A program made the position numbers and the translations under genes. Below, one piece after another: positions 49,552-55,999 of a DNA stretch of 55,999 bases. The first letter of the stretch is position 1. Every line of letters starts with the position of its first letter. The notes under the pieces were generated by a model that was given only the letters and a program-made list of their open reading frames with translations, was not told the DNA's origin and searched no databases. The stretch covers positions 1 to 55,999 of the forward strand of contig JASMLZ010000104.1 of assembly GCA_030748435.1 (NCBI GenBank), read 5' to 3'. The stretch is from Gammaproteobacteria bacterium (GTDB lineage Bacteria; Pseudomonadota; Gammaproteobacteria; Pseudomonadales; Balneatricaceae).

Positions 49552-51634
49552 ACATAGCCCCTTTAAGCTACGCTATCAGCTGCTTGCCGTAGGTCTGGTA
49601 TTGCTGAGCCTGCCATATCTGGGCTACCGTTTTATCGATGCTACCAGTAACCTGTTGCAGCAAAGTCAGGCACAAGCGCAAAAGCAGGTTGCTCAATCTC
49701 TGGCTAATTTGTTTGTCCAACGGCCAGAATTGTTATTGCAACTACCTGAGTTAAGTAAACAACAACCCCTATTATTTGTACAAAGCATCAATCAGGCCAA
49801 AACCATTGATGGTTTGGCTAATGACTGGCGCGATGAAATGGTGCAGGCCAGCGAATTTCGTGACGCCGAGGGTCAGGTACATTTTACTGTGACTCTGGGC
49901 AGGTTTGAGCAACAGCTTATTGGCAAGATACAAGTCTATGACCAACACTGGCTTAGCCCGGGTACGGCGTCAGACGGTTGGCTGCGCAGTGACCACTTAC
50001 GCCTGTCCTATATTGATGCTTTGCAACAGGAGCACCACTTGTTACTGCTGGGCAAACAGCCCGGAGCCATGCAGATTTACCAGACAGACGCTCAGGGCAG
50101 CTATGTTAGTCAGCACCAGCTTAACCAATTTGATATTCGCGCCAGCCTGCAAATTAATGACGAAGGCTATATGGTAGAGTGGCGTATGCCTTTAGCGCTA
50201 TTGGGCGAACGTCAGCACCTGCGGCTGGCGGTGGTAGATGCCGACCAGCCCAATGTAGCCGCCAATATACTCACTACTCAAGGGCCGCAAGCCAGCGGTT
50301 ACACTGCCCTTAATACCCTGTCTAATCAGGCTATGGCCTTGCTGGCTGGTCAGCAGGAGGGGCCCTTGTCTGTAACCCTCTATGACCAGCAGCTTAATCG
50401 CTTGGCCCATACAGGCCATGTGCCAACTATGCGCACAGACCCTTGGAATTGGCAACTTAGTGAGCTTTGGCAGCAAGCCTATAGCAGTTTGCTAAACCGT
50501 ATTATGACCAGCACTAACCCAGTGCAAGGAGAAGCCAACTTAAGTCGCCCACGCTTGTTAAACCTGGCTCTGGCGGGCATCACAGTGCAGGATCGCTGGT
50601 CCCAGCCCTATAGTCAGGGCATACAAGCTACAGCTATGCCCATAATGCACCAGCAACAGCCTCTGGGAGTGGTACTGGTAGAGCAGGGTATCGACCAGTT
50701 ACTCCAGTTACAACGTCAGGCCATGGAACAAGTAGTGTTAGTCAGCCTGATCACTGTTACGCTTATTATGTTAGTGTTATTTATCTTATTCTGGCGTCTA
50801 GCCCAGCGTATTCGCACGCTTGGCAAGCATACTCATGCTTTGGTTGATGCCTATGGTCGCTTACAGGGCCCCGGGCTGGAATATGGCATAAATAGTAGTG
50901 ATGAGTTAGGCGATCTAGCGCGGGATATTGCACAAGTGATGTCACGCTTGCAAACTCATCAGAGTTTTCTGGCCAATATTCCACGCACCTTAAGCCATGA
51001 AATTAAAAACCCGTTGAATACTATTTCCACCTCATTAGGCAATTTAGCAGCCGAACTGGGCGAACATCCCTCTCAAGACTATCTCACTGCCGCACAGCGC
51101 GGGCTCTACAAGGTAGAGGGCATTCTAAACAAATTGGCCAGTGCCGCCAGCCTAGAGCAGGCCCTACAACAGGAAACGGCCGAACTGGTAGACCTGACTC
51201 ATCTGCTATCCAGCTATTGCGCCTATCAGGCTCAAGTTGACCCGCTTATTCACTATCAGGGCCCGCATCACAGTATCAATATGCAAGCCGTGGACTATCG
51301 GCTGGAACAGGCCCTGGATAAGCTGCTGGACAATGCCCGTGACTTCCGTACCCCAGACACCGCCATTAATATCACCCTGCAAGAGCAGGGGGCCTGGGCC
51401 AAGATCAGCGTCACCAATACCGGACCCAGTATTAAGCCACAGCAAGCCGAGCACTTGTTCCATTCCATGGTTAGCCAACGGCCAACAGCCAAGCAGGGTG
51501 GAGCCGGGCACTTTGGTTTGGGGCTATTTGTGGTACGTATCATTTGTGAACATCATGGTGGTCGGGTTAATTGGCATAACTTGCCTAACGGCAAAGGCGT
51601 CTGTTTTAGCCTGCACCTGCCCATACAGATTTAG
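49523..51634 (+). CDS. pdsS: Sensor histidine kinase PdsS (dedicated sortase system type)
   Basis: A 703-residue sensor, the length typical of PdsS. TM1 is at about 19-37 (LAVGLVLLSLPYLGYRF). A large periplasmic region includes a carbohydrate-binding/DOMON-like stretch (TIDGLANDWRDEM and on). TM2 lies near 405-425 (VVLVSLITVTLIMLVLFILF) and is followed by a HAMP-like linker. The kinase has the H-box LSHEIKNPLNTIS, N-box LDKLLDNARDF and G-box HFGLGLFVVRII. Its start lies inside pdsR (29-bp overlap); no other in-frame start is available. The sortase and target genes normally beside this pair are not in the window. Confidence 0.82.
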   Translation: MDKAIAGATKHSPFKLRYQLLAVGLVLLSLPYLGYRFIDATSNLLQQSQAQAQKQVAQSLANLFVQRPELLLQLPELSKQQPLLFVQSINQAKTIDGLANDWRDEMVQASEFRDAEGQVHFTVTLGRFEQQLIGKIQVYDQHWLSPGTASDGWLRSDHLRLSYIDALQQEHHLLLLGKQPGAMQIYQTDAQGSYVSQHQLNQFDIRASLQINDEGYMVEWRMPLALLGERQHLRLAVVDADQPNVAANILTTQGPQASGYTALNTLSNQAMALLAGQQEGPLSVTLYDQQLNRLAHTGHVPTMRTDPWNWQLSELWQQAYSSLLNRIMTSTNPVQGEANLSRPRLLNLALAGITVQDRWSQPYSQGIQATAMPIMHQQQPLGVVLVEQGIDQLLQLQRQAMEQVVLVSLITVTLIMLVLFILFWRLAQRIRTLGKHTHALVDAYGRLQGPGLEYGINSSDELGDLARDIAQVMSRLQTHQSFLANIPRTLSHEIKNPLNTISTSLGNLAAELGEHPSQDYLTAAQRGLYKVEGILNKLASAASLEQALQQETAELVDLTHLLSSYCAYQAQVDPLIHYQGPHHSINMQAVDYRLEQALDKLLDNARDFRTPDTAINITLQEQGAWAKISVTNTGPSIKPQQAEHLFHSMVSQRPTAKQGGAGHFGLGLFVVRIICEHHGGRVNWHNLPNGKGVCFSLHLPIQI

Positions 51635-51752
51635 TGACTAACTCCATAATATCTGCATTTTCTTCCCATGGTTTTTCACTATTATTCCACTCTTTCACCA
51701 GTTTTATTTGCTTTACTGGAACCATTATTTGCCACCTAATGGGAGTCTAGCA

Positions 51753-52238
51753 ATGCCTGATCTTGAAGATTTTAACCATCGCATTCAGGTCTATCAGCAA
51801 AGTACAGAGAGCCTGGCTGTTGGCCAGTTATTTTGTCGATGTAACAACAATATTTTTCAGCATGTACCCAATATGCAACCCCAGTCGCCTCCCAGCACAG
51901 CCGATCTGGCTTTACGCATCAAAGAAGTTTGTGCCGCCGCTATGCCCTGGCGCTATATCTATGACTTGATCGAACAGACCATACAGAATCAGCATCAGGG
52001 CTACGGCGTATCCAAGCCCGTAGTTTTTCACTATGTAAGCAATATGATTATTGCTTTAACAGTTTATCAACGCCATGGTAAGGCCTTATCCAGCGATATT
52101 CTGCTGCGTTTGATGAGCAAACTGGACTTGCATCATCCCGTATTGCGAGCCGGGCTGGAATTACTGGCAGAAGAAAGTCTGCGCCGCTGTTACAGGGCTA
52201 AGGCAAGTCTGCAAAATTCATCGTGGCAAGGGACTTAG
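51753..52238 (+). CDS. Hypothetical protein, 161 residues
   Basis: Not recognised. A soluble, mostly helical protein without a signal peptide or membrane segment. It begins MPDLEDFNHRIQVYQQSTE and has three Cys before residue 60. I start at the ATG at 51753, with GGGAG upstream; the frame opens 45 bp earlier. It stands alone after pdsS with ordinary local composition. Confidence 0.6.
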   Translation: MPDLEDFNHRIQVYQQSTESLAVGQLFCRCNNNIFQHVPNMQPQSPPSTADLALRIKEVCAAAMPWRYIYDLIEQTIQNQHQGYGVSKPVVFHYVSNMIIALTVYQRHGKALSSDILLRLMSKLDLHHPVLRAGLELLAEESLRRCYRAKASLQNSSWQGT

Positions 52239-52617
52239 GGGCACAGCAATCCCTAAGCTATTGATTTTATTTATAAGCGATTGCCTCCTTGCCCTCACAA
52301 GCATAGGTTGGTGAATTTTTCGCTCCCTTATTAGAGGGGTTTAACTGATGCCTTATATCAAGAGACTGTAAAAAAATCGCTGGGGCTAAAGTTCAGCTCA
52401 AATAATAACAGCCCTTTAGTATCAAACAGTTATGGACTAATTTCTCAATATCTGCTGCCCCGCCGCTATTTTTTTGCATACCTTTGTTCACTAAAGGTAT
52501 TGATTTTATACTCCATTTATTTTTAATATTTAATCTAGCTTAACATCAACGAATTGATTTGTTAGTCATTCGTACTATCAAAAACTGCTGATAAGGGGAA
52601 CGCTGTGGAGGTTCGCC
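52239..52617. other. 379-bp AT-rich gap, no gene seen
   Basis: No supported coding frame, terminator or attC site. The stretch grows AT-rich towards the right and ends in the ribosome site GGAG of the small gene at 52618. Confidence 0.5.
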
Positions 52618-52821
52618 ATGTCCGATGAAAATAGTATTAATAACTTACCTGAACAACTTAATGATATCGTCGCCGACCTAGAGCATTCTCAACAGGCCCA
52701 TAATAAACGAGAGGCCGAGCAACGCGCTTTAGAAGTCCGTCGACGTATTGAAGAGCGACAGGAAAAACGCCGTTTAGAGCAAGATATGGCGGACTTTTCC
52801 TTCGATTTCGACGATAGTTGA
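52618..52821 (+). CDS. Small charged helical protein, 67 residues
   Basis: A short protein of highly charged helix (EAEQRALEVRRRIEERQEKR) ending in an acidic, aromatic tail (MADFSFDFDDS). It loosely resembles the small PA3496-type proteins of Pseudomonas, which also combine an RRRIE helix with an acidic end; this is a weak match. GGAG lies eight bases before the ATG. A dyad (ATAGCTT/AAGCTAT, 52832-52878) follows and could end the transcript. Confidence 0.6.
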   Translation: MSDENSINNLPEQLNDIVADLEHSQQAHNKREAEQRALEVRRRIEERQEKRRLEQDMADFSFDFDDS

Positions 52822-52877
52822 ATATAAATCTATAGCTTCCCAAAATCCCTTATGTCCATATGGGAGCCTCTAAGCTA

Positions 52878-53048
52878 TTAAGTGGTCTCTTGGCTTTGTT
52901 TCTTACCCCTTGCTTCCTTGATAAAACAAATACCAAGCCAAATAAACCAAAATATTTGTGAAATTCCAAATATCTGCGTAAAGATATCAGACGGATAAAC
53001 AGTAGCTATACCTGCCAAACCAACGAACACGCCAAGAAAATTTAGCAT
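52878..53048 (-). CDS. Small membrane protein, cassette gene
   Basis: A 56-residue protein from the ATG at 53048 with two hydrophobic helices (LNFLGVFVGLAGIATVY and SQIFWFIWLGICFI) and a basic, polar tail. Function unknown. A TTG start at 53096 would add 16 residues that overlap the toxin remnant upstream. It is read in the direction of the cassette array and may be its last recognisable gene on the left. Confidence 0.5.
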   Translation of the reverse strand: MLNFLGVFVGLAGIATVYPSDIFTQIFGISQIFWFIWLGICFIKEARGKKQSQETT

Positions 53049-53086
53049 TTTTGAAAATATCTTACTCGAAAGGTTAGATATGCTTA

Positions 53087-53173
53087 TCAAGAGCAATACG
53101 GGTTCTTATTTTCTACAAATTCTACCAGCCTGTGAAGACCTTCAATCGATTCAGGAGAATATTTAACCTTCAT
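53087..53173 (-). pseudogene. ParE/RelE-type toxin remnant
   Basis: The minus strand starts MKVKYSPESIEGLHRLVEFV and ENKNP, the opening of a ParE-type toxin, then stops after 28 residues. Homology-like pieces continue in other frames (RIALDKHI, then SNLSSKIFSKM), which suggests frameshifts. No antitoxin gene accompanies it. Confidence 0.5.
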
Positions 53174-53211
53174 AGCTTAGACGACGATGTCCGGCTACCT
53201 GCCCCCCAACT

Positions 53212-53278
53212 ATTTAACGCCACGGTAAGCGGCACAAGGTGCGATGCAGCTTGTATCCGAGTGGAGTGCTTGTTCGAA
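53212..53278 (-). other. Degenerate attC site
   Basis: On the minus strand it begins TTCGAACAAGCAC and ends GTGGCGTTAAAT. The closing core GTTAAAT and the preceding GGC match the other array sites, but the opening core lacks TAAC and the arms pair poorly. It would close the vapBC cassette on the left. Confidence 0.35.
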
Positions 53279-53349
53279 ACGACTTGACCGCCTTTTTATG
53301 TGTATATAATATAGAAATCGTGTGCATACAATAACCGGTGATGGATATT

Positions 53350-53544
53350 ATGAGAACCAACATAGTAATAGATGATACCTTGATGGCTGATGCTTTAAAG
53401 GCTACAGGCATTACAACTAAAAAGGAAGCAGTGGAACTGGGCTTGAAAACCTTAATTAGACTCAAGAACCAAGAGAAGATTAGAGGGTTTAGAGGAAAGC
53501 TAAAATGGGAAGGCGACCTGGATGCTATGAGAGAAACTAGATGA
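53350..53544 (+). CDS. vapB: VapB-type antitoxin
   Basis: A 64-residue antitoxin beginning MRTNIVIDDTLMADALKATG, the ribbon-helix-helix-like start of the VapB group, and ending RGKLKWEGDLDAMRETR, the toxin-binding tail. I start at the ATG at 53350. A likely promoter precedes it (TTGACC at 53284, TATAAT near 53305). It overlaps vapC by 4 bp (ATGA). The pair runs against the direction of the cassette array. Confidence 0.85.
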   Translation: MRTNIVIDDTLMADALKATGITTKKEAVELGLKTLIRLKNQEKIRGFRGKLKWEGDLDAMRETR

Positions 53545-53945
53545 TATTAGTAGACTCAAGCGTTTGGATTGATTTTTTCAATAGTAGAGAGAATAAAGAA
53601 ACAGAATTTCTTTATGATGCTCTGCTTACAGATACAATATGTTTGGGTGATTTAATACTAGCTGAAGTGCTTCAAGGCTTTCGTGATGATAAGACTCACC
53701 GTCAGGCAAAAGAGCTGCTAATGCCCTTGCCTATATACCAGTTAATGACGCCTGAATTAGCATTAATAAGTGCAGATAACTATCGAAGCTTACGAAAAAG
53801 AGGCGTTACTGTCAGAAAGTCTGTTGATGTATGGATAGCAACTTTTTGCATTGAAAACGGAGTTCAGCTACTTTACAGCGATAAAGATTTTTTACCTTTT
53901 TCAAAGTATTTGGGTCTTCACTCGCCAATTATCGCAGACATATAA
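53541..53945 (+). CDS. vapC: VapC-type PIN-domain toxin
   Basis: A 134-residue PIN ribonuclease. Acidic residues sit in ILVDSSVWIDFF, LILAEVLQGFRDD, SVDVWIATFCI and LLYSDKDFLPF, the four positions expected for metal binding, so the enzyme looks intact. Such toxins cleave tRNA or rRNA. The stop codon (53943-53945) lies within the core of the adjoining attC. Confidence 0.88.
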   Translation: MILVDSSVWIDFFNSRENKETEFLYDALLTDTICLGDLILAEVLQGFRDDKTHRQAKELLMPLPIYQLMTPELALISADNYRSLRKRGVTVRKSVDVWIATFCIENGVQLLYSDKDFLPFSKYLGLHSPIIADI

Positions 53946-54014
53946 CGCCTTGCACAACGGCGCGCGTAGCGCGTCCGGCACCCGGAGGGTGCGAATTGCT
54001 GCACCTTGTTAGCT
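53940..54014 (-). other. Integron attC site between two toxin-antitoxin modules
   Basis: Read on the minus strand it begins AGCTAACAAGGTGCAGCAA and ends TTGTGCAAGGCGTTATAT. The arms pair with one unpaired G (TGCAGCAA against TTGCA), as in functional attC. The start TAACAA and end GGCGTTA set the polarity to minus. The stops of vapC (+) and of the antitoxin (-) fall in its two cores. Confidence 0.75.
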
Positions 54015-54230
54015 TGCACGTGATTCTTGCACCGCATCTAAAATATCACCTGACGTGACAGTAGTTGATACACCTTTGACATCAAAGGGTGATTTCGATT
54101 TAGGTTTTTTCGAACGTAACGAAAAAACCGCTCCATCGCGACGGCGAATTTCAATTTCTTCTCGCTGTGCGAGCTTCAAAATTTGCGACAAATTTTGACG
54201 CGCCTCTGAATAGGTAAATGCTTTCATCAT
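54009..54230 (-). CDS. Phd/YefM-like antitoxin of a PIN toxin
   Basis: A 73-residue antitoxin, MKAFTYSEARQNLSQILKLA, with an EEIEIRRRDGAVFSL core and a C-terminal toxin-binding tail (SGDILDAVQESRAS). It follows the PIN toxin gene by one base, with the GGAG ribosome site inside the toxin 3-prime end, so it is translationally coupled. Toxin-first order is the reverse of most PIN modules. Confidence 0.82.
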   Translation of the reverse strand: MMKAFTYSEARQNLSQILKLAQREEIEIRRRDGAVFSLRSKKPKSKSPFDVKGVSTTVTSGDILDAVQESRAS

Positions 54231-54231
54231 T

Positions 54232-54621
54232 TTACTCCAAAACGTCTATACCTAAATCAACTGCTACAGCCTTCATACGCTCATCTAATGTAATAAGTGG
54301 GCAAGAGTATGTCAGCGCGCAATTTAAAAAGTAGGCGTCATATGCATAAATATTATGTTCAATTGCTAATACAAGAGACTCATGCAGGTTAGGAGTGACA
54401 AGCCTAACTGGAATCTTATCTATTACTTTTTGGGCCTTGATAGCCTGGTCTTTAGTAAGCTGCTTGCGCTTTATCATTGCAGATAATGCATTACCTACCT
54501 CATAAGGCAATATTTCTGGGGATATAATAGATGCTTCTCCAGTAAGCCCAATAATCCATCCTTTAGACTCTTCTTCCAAGGCAACTGCAAGAAATATGTT
54601 GGTGTCTGATATAATATTCAT
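54232..54621 (-). CDS. PIN-domain toxin
   Basis: A 129-residue PIN ribonuclease with acidic residues in IISDTNIFLAVAL, LPYEVGNAL, YAYDAYFLNCAL and LITLDERM. The ATG at 54621 lies six bases after a -10 sequence, so the message may be leaderless; a TTG at 54636 would fall within the promoter. It is read in the array direction, ahead of its antitoxin. Confidence 0.82.
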   Translation of the reverse strand: MNIISDTNIFLAVALEEESKGWIIGLTGEASIISPEILPYEVGNALSAMIKRKQLTKDQAIKAQKVIDKIPVRLVTPNLHESLVLAIEHNIYAYDAYFLNCALTYSCPLITLDERMKAVAVDLGIDVLE

Positions 54622-54626
54622 ATCTA

Positions 54627-54655
54627 AATTGTACAATTGTAACTATGAATGTCAA
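54627..54655 (-). promoter_or_regulatory. Promoter and operator of the PIN-antitoxin module
   Basis: On the minus strand TTGACA (54655-54650) and TACAAT (54633-54628) are 16 bases apart, a near-consensus promoter. The perfect palindrome AATTGTACAATT (54627-54638) covers the -10 and could bind the antitoxin complex. Confidence 0.7.
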
Positions 54656-54675
54656 GTTGCGCGAAATGCAGTGCT

Positions 54676-54703
54676 AGCTAACACCCAGAGCGCTTTGTTA
54701 TGT
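54676..54703 (-). other. attC remnant
   Basis: ACATAACAAAGCGC...GTGTTAGCT on the minus strand has both core-like ends of an attC but only 28 bp in all, far below the usual minimum. It is probably a site that lost its inner arms. It lies between the DUF2306-type gene and the PIN module. Confidence 0.4.
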
Positions 54704-54721
54704 GGTTGTTATCTTTAGCCA

Positions 54722-55108
54722 TTAGGTAAACAACCATGTGTGTAATAACCTACCTGGTTCAAAAGCAAAACTACCAGCGAGAATAATGCCGCCGAAATAT
54801 AAAAGAATCATATTTCCCTTGTGTGTTCTCATATCACCTTTCTTAACTGCGAAGTAAGCCCCTGAAACAGAAAACACCGTTAAAATGCTAAGAAGATGAA
54901 TGAAACCAAAGTGGCCTAAAAATGAAGGCCCTACATGTGCAGGAAGTACGATAGTGACTATGGCGGTGATAAGCATTAGTACCATATAAACTTTTCCTAA
55001 TGCTTTATGAGAAGACGAGCCTTTGCGTGATGCTAGTAGATACGTCCCTATAAATATGGCAGGGATAATCGTCGCTAAATGTATATATACAAGATGCATG
55101 TATTCCAT
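54722..55108 (-). CDS. DUF2306-like membrane protein, cassette gene
   Basis: A 128-residue membrane protein with four hydrophobic helices. It begins MEYMHLVYIHLATIIPAIFI and has RKGSSSHKALGKVYM and KGDMRTHKGNMILLYFGG, both with a His in a loop, as in DUF2306 proteins. Function unknown. It is read in the array direction and is preceded (to the right) by a full attC. Confidence 0.72.
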   Translation of the reverse strand: MEYMHLVYIHLATIIPAIFIGTYLLASRKGSSSHKALGKVYMVLMLITAIVTIVLPAHVGPSFLGHFGFIHLLSILTVFSVSGAYFAVKKGDMRTHKGNMILLYFGGIILAGSFAFEPGRLLHTWLFT

Positions 55109-55155
55109 TATTTATTCTTCTCAATTCCTTAATTTGGCACAGTACTGGTTAAACC

Positions 55156-55270
55156 ACATAACGCCTCAAACACAGGCTGGCAGCTGATTGTGGCTTTTGG
55201 GGTAAAGTGGCAAAGCCACCCCAAAAGGCGCGAGCAGTTGACAGTCCTTTTGTGCTTTGACTTGTTATGC
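55156..55270 (-). other. Integron attC site, 115 bp
   Basis: On the minus strand it runs from GCATAACAAGTCAAAGCACA to CTGTGTTTGAGGCGTTATGT. The arms pair as TCAAAGCACA with TGTGTTTGA, with one extrahelical G. The centre contains further long stems (TTTTGGGG/CCCCAAAA). It is almost the same at its ends as the solitary attC at 35645. Confidence 0.82.
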
Positions 55271-55275
55271 TTATT

Positions 55276-55629
55276 TTAATGGCCGTAATCACTTGTAAAA
55301 AGATCCATTTCTTGGGTTACATAGTTCATGATTCTGTCATATTTGAATTCGTCAATTTTGTCAAAAACTACGTATCCAAATAGATATGACGATATGAAAT
55401 GGAATTTATATTGATCTTTTGACTTTGGATTATAACTCCAGTCATCTTTTACCTGATAATCATTCTCTTCCGACATTTGATTGAGAAGAGACTCGTTATT
55501 TGTATTATTCATTTCAGAGTAAACTAATGGCGCTAATACATATAGATTTTGAGGAGGTAAATCTCCATTATCTAAGATCTCTAAGGCACGTTTTAATGCC
55601 TTCTCGCTATTTTTTAGCCATTCTTTCAT
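55276..55629 (-). CDS. Hypothetical cassette protein, 117 residues
   Basis: Not recognised. A soluble acidic protein beginning MKEWLKNSEKALKRALEILD, with a polar middle (EENDYQVKDDWSYNPKSKDQ) and a hydrophobic aromatic stretch (FHFISSYLFGYVVFDKID). It has no membrane helix or signal. The start is the ATG at 55629; an earlier start would lie in the attC. It is flanked by attC on both sides, so it is a complete cassette. Confidence 0.65.
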   Translation of the reverse strand: MKEWLKNSEKALKRALEILDNGDLPPQNLYVLAPLVYSEMNNTNNESLLNQMSEENDYQVKDDWSYNPKSKDQYKFHFISSYLFGYVVFDKIDEFKYDRIMNYVTQEMDLFTSDYGH

Positions 55630-55647
55630 GGTTAGATTCTCTGAAAA

Positions 55648-55748
55648 GCATAACGCCTCATTCAGAGGCAATAAAATAGCTGGTTAAAATTAGCGAGGCA
55701 CGAGCAAAAACCAGCTGTTTTTTGTCCTGCTGAAATGACTTGTTATAT
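55648..55748 (-). other. Integron attC site, 101 bp
   Basis: On the minus strand it runs from ATATAACAAGTCATTTCAG to CTGAATGAGGCGTTATGC. The arms pair as TCATTTCAG with CTGAATGA, leaving one extrahelical T. Inside, CAGCTGGTTTTTG pairs loosely with TTAACCAGCT. The opening core contains the stop of the metallophosphoesterase gene. Confidence 0.82.
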
Positions 55749-55999
55749 CCGCCTTCCAGTTGATAAAAAATATACCCAATCACTACGGTTTCTTTTTTTA
55801 CTCTCATTTACAGCGCGCTGATAATCATAAGGAACTTTGATATTTTGAACTATCCATTCAGAGTTTGTTTTTTCAACGATTGAATAAGACGCGTGATTAT
55901 TAAAGTTTTCCATAGAGTGAACCACAGGCTCCTCATCTGTATAAGCCTGAAGACCAACACTTCCCGGGTTAACAATAAGTTGACCACTACTCAAGTTTA
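55743..55999 (-). CDS. Metallophosphoesterase-family protein, C-terminal part
   Basis: Partial gene that enters from the right edge; about 85 C-terminal residues are visible. LIVNPGSVGLQAYTDEEPVV is the last metal-site region of small calcineurin-like phosphoesterases, followed by the terminal strand with VPYDYQRAV. It ends within the attC core, so it is a cassette gene in array orientation. The catalytic N-terminal half is outside the window. Confidence 0.78.
   Translation of the reverse strand, partial: NLSSGQLIVNPGSVGLQAYTDEEPVVHSMENFNNHASYSIVEKTNSEWIVQNIKVPYDYQRAVNESKKRNRSDWVYFLSTGRRI

Noticed and set aside
52832-52878. Dyad right of the 67-residue gene as another attC
   Set aside because: It lacks TAAC/GTTA cores and the L-arm pairing; it is more like a weak terminator.

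Overview
The window reads as chromosomal DNA of a marine-type gammaproteobacterium of moderate GC. The evidence is conserved gammaproteobacterial blocks (nrdR-ribD-ribBA-ribH-nusB, yrfG-hslR-hslO near pckA, hemB-radA-rimJ, rpmB-rpmG, radC), a Pseudomonas-like HemB metal site, a C4-dicarboxylate TRAP system and a dedicated-sortase two-component pair. I cannot name the genus from sequence alone. No rRNA, tRNA or CRISPR array was found.

Layout. 1-11.4 kb holds riboflavin synthesis with nrdR and nusB, a drug/metabolite exporter, gshA, tex, an acyl-CoA synthetase and a MOSC protein. 11.4-24.3 kb holds pckA, hslO, an AEC carrier, hslR, yrfG, trxB, a PuuD-like membrane protein, an FKBP isomerase, yheS, hemB, radA and rimJ. 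At 24.3-27.4 kb lies the NADH nitrite reductase operon nirBD, read from a predicted sigma-54 promoter with two NtrC-type sites. At 27.5-33.1 kb lies a complete beta-hydroxyaspartate cycle cluster, bhcABCD, divergent from an IclR regulator; the shared intergenic region has three near-identical dyads. The cluster turns two glyoxylate into oxaloacetate without carbon loss. pckA, mdh, an FAH-family enzyme and the dctBD/dctPQM uptake system in the same window all touch the C4-acid pool it feeds.

Between rpmB and radC (33.7-36.5 kb) there is an AT-rich accessory insert: an AAA ATPase gene ending in a solitary integron-type attC site, a truncated Xre regulator, and a Phd antitoxin with a shortened ParE toxin. 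Three MITE-like elements lie at 3.6, 33.1 and 38.3 kb; one is inserted in a terminator hairpin and one has clear 5-bp target duplications. A further solitary TIR-like end lies in the mdh leader.

46.6-52.8 kb holds bluB under a cobalamin riboswitch, a second AEC carrier, the pdsR/pdsS pair without its sortase, and two small unknown genes. From about 52.9 kb to the right edge the DNA becomes an integron cassette array read on the minus strand: small genes and two PIN-domain toxin-antitoxin modules separated by attC sites whose core often contains the stop codon of the gene. No integrase is in view; cassette polarity places it, if present, beyond the right edge. Three array attC sites share their architecture with the solitary attC 18 kb away at the ATPase gene, which suggests that gene is an escaped cassette.
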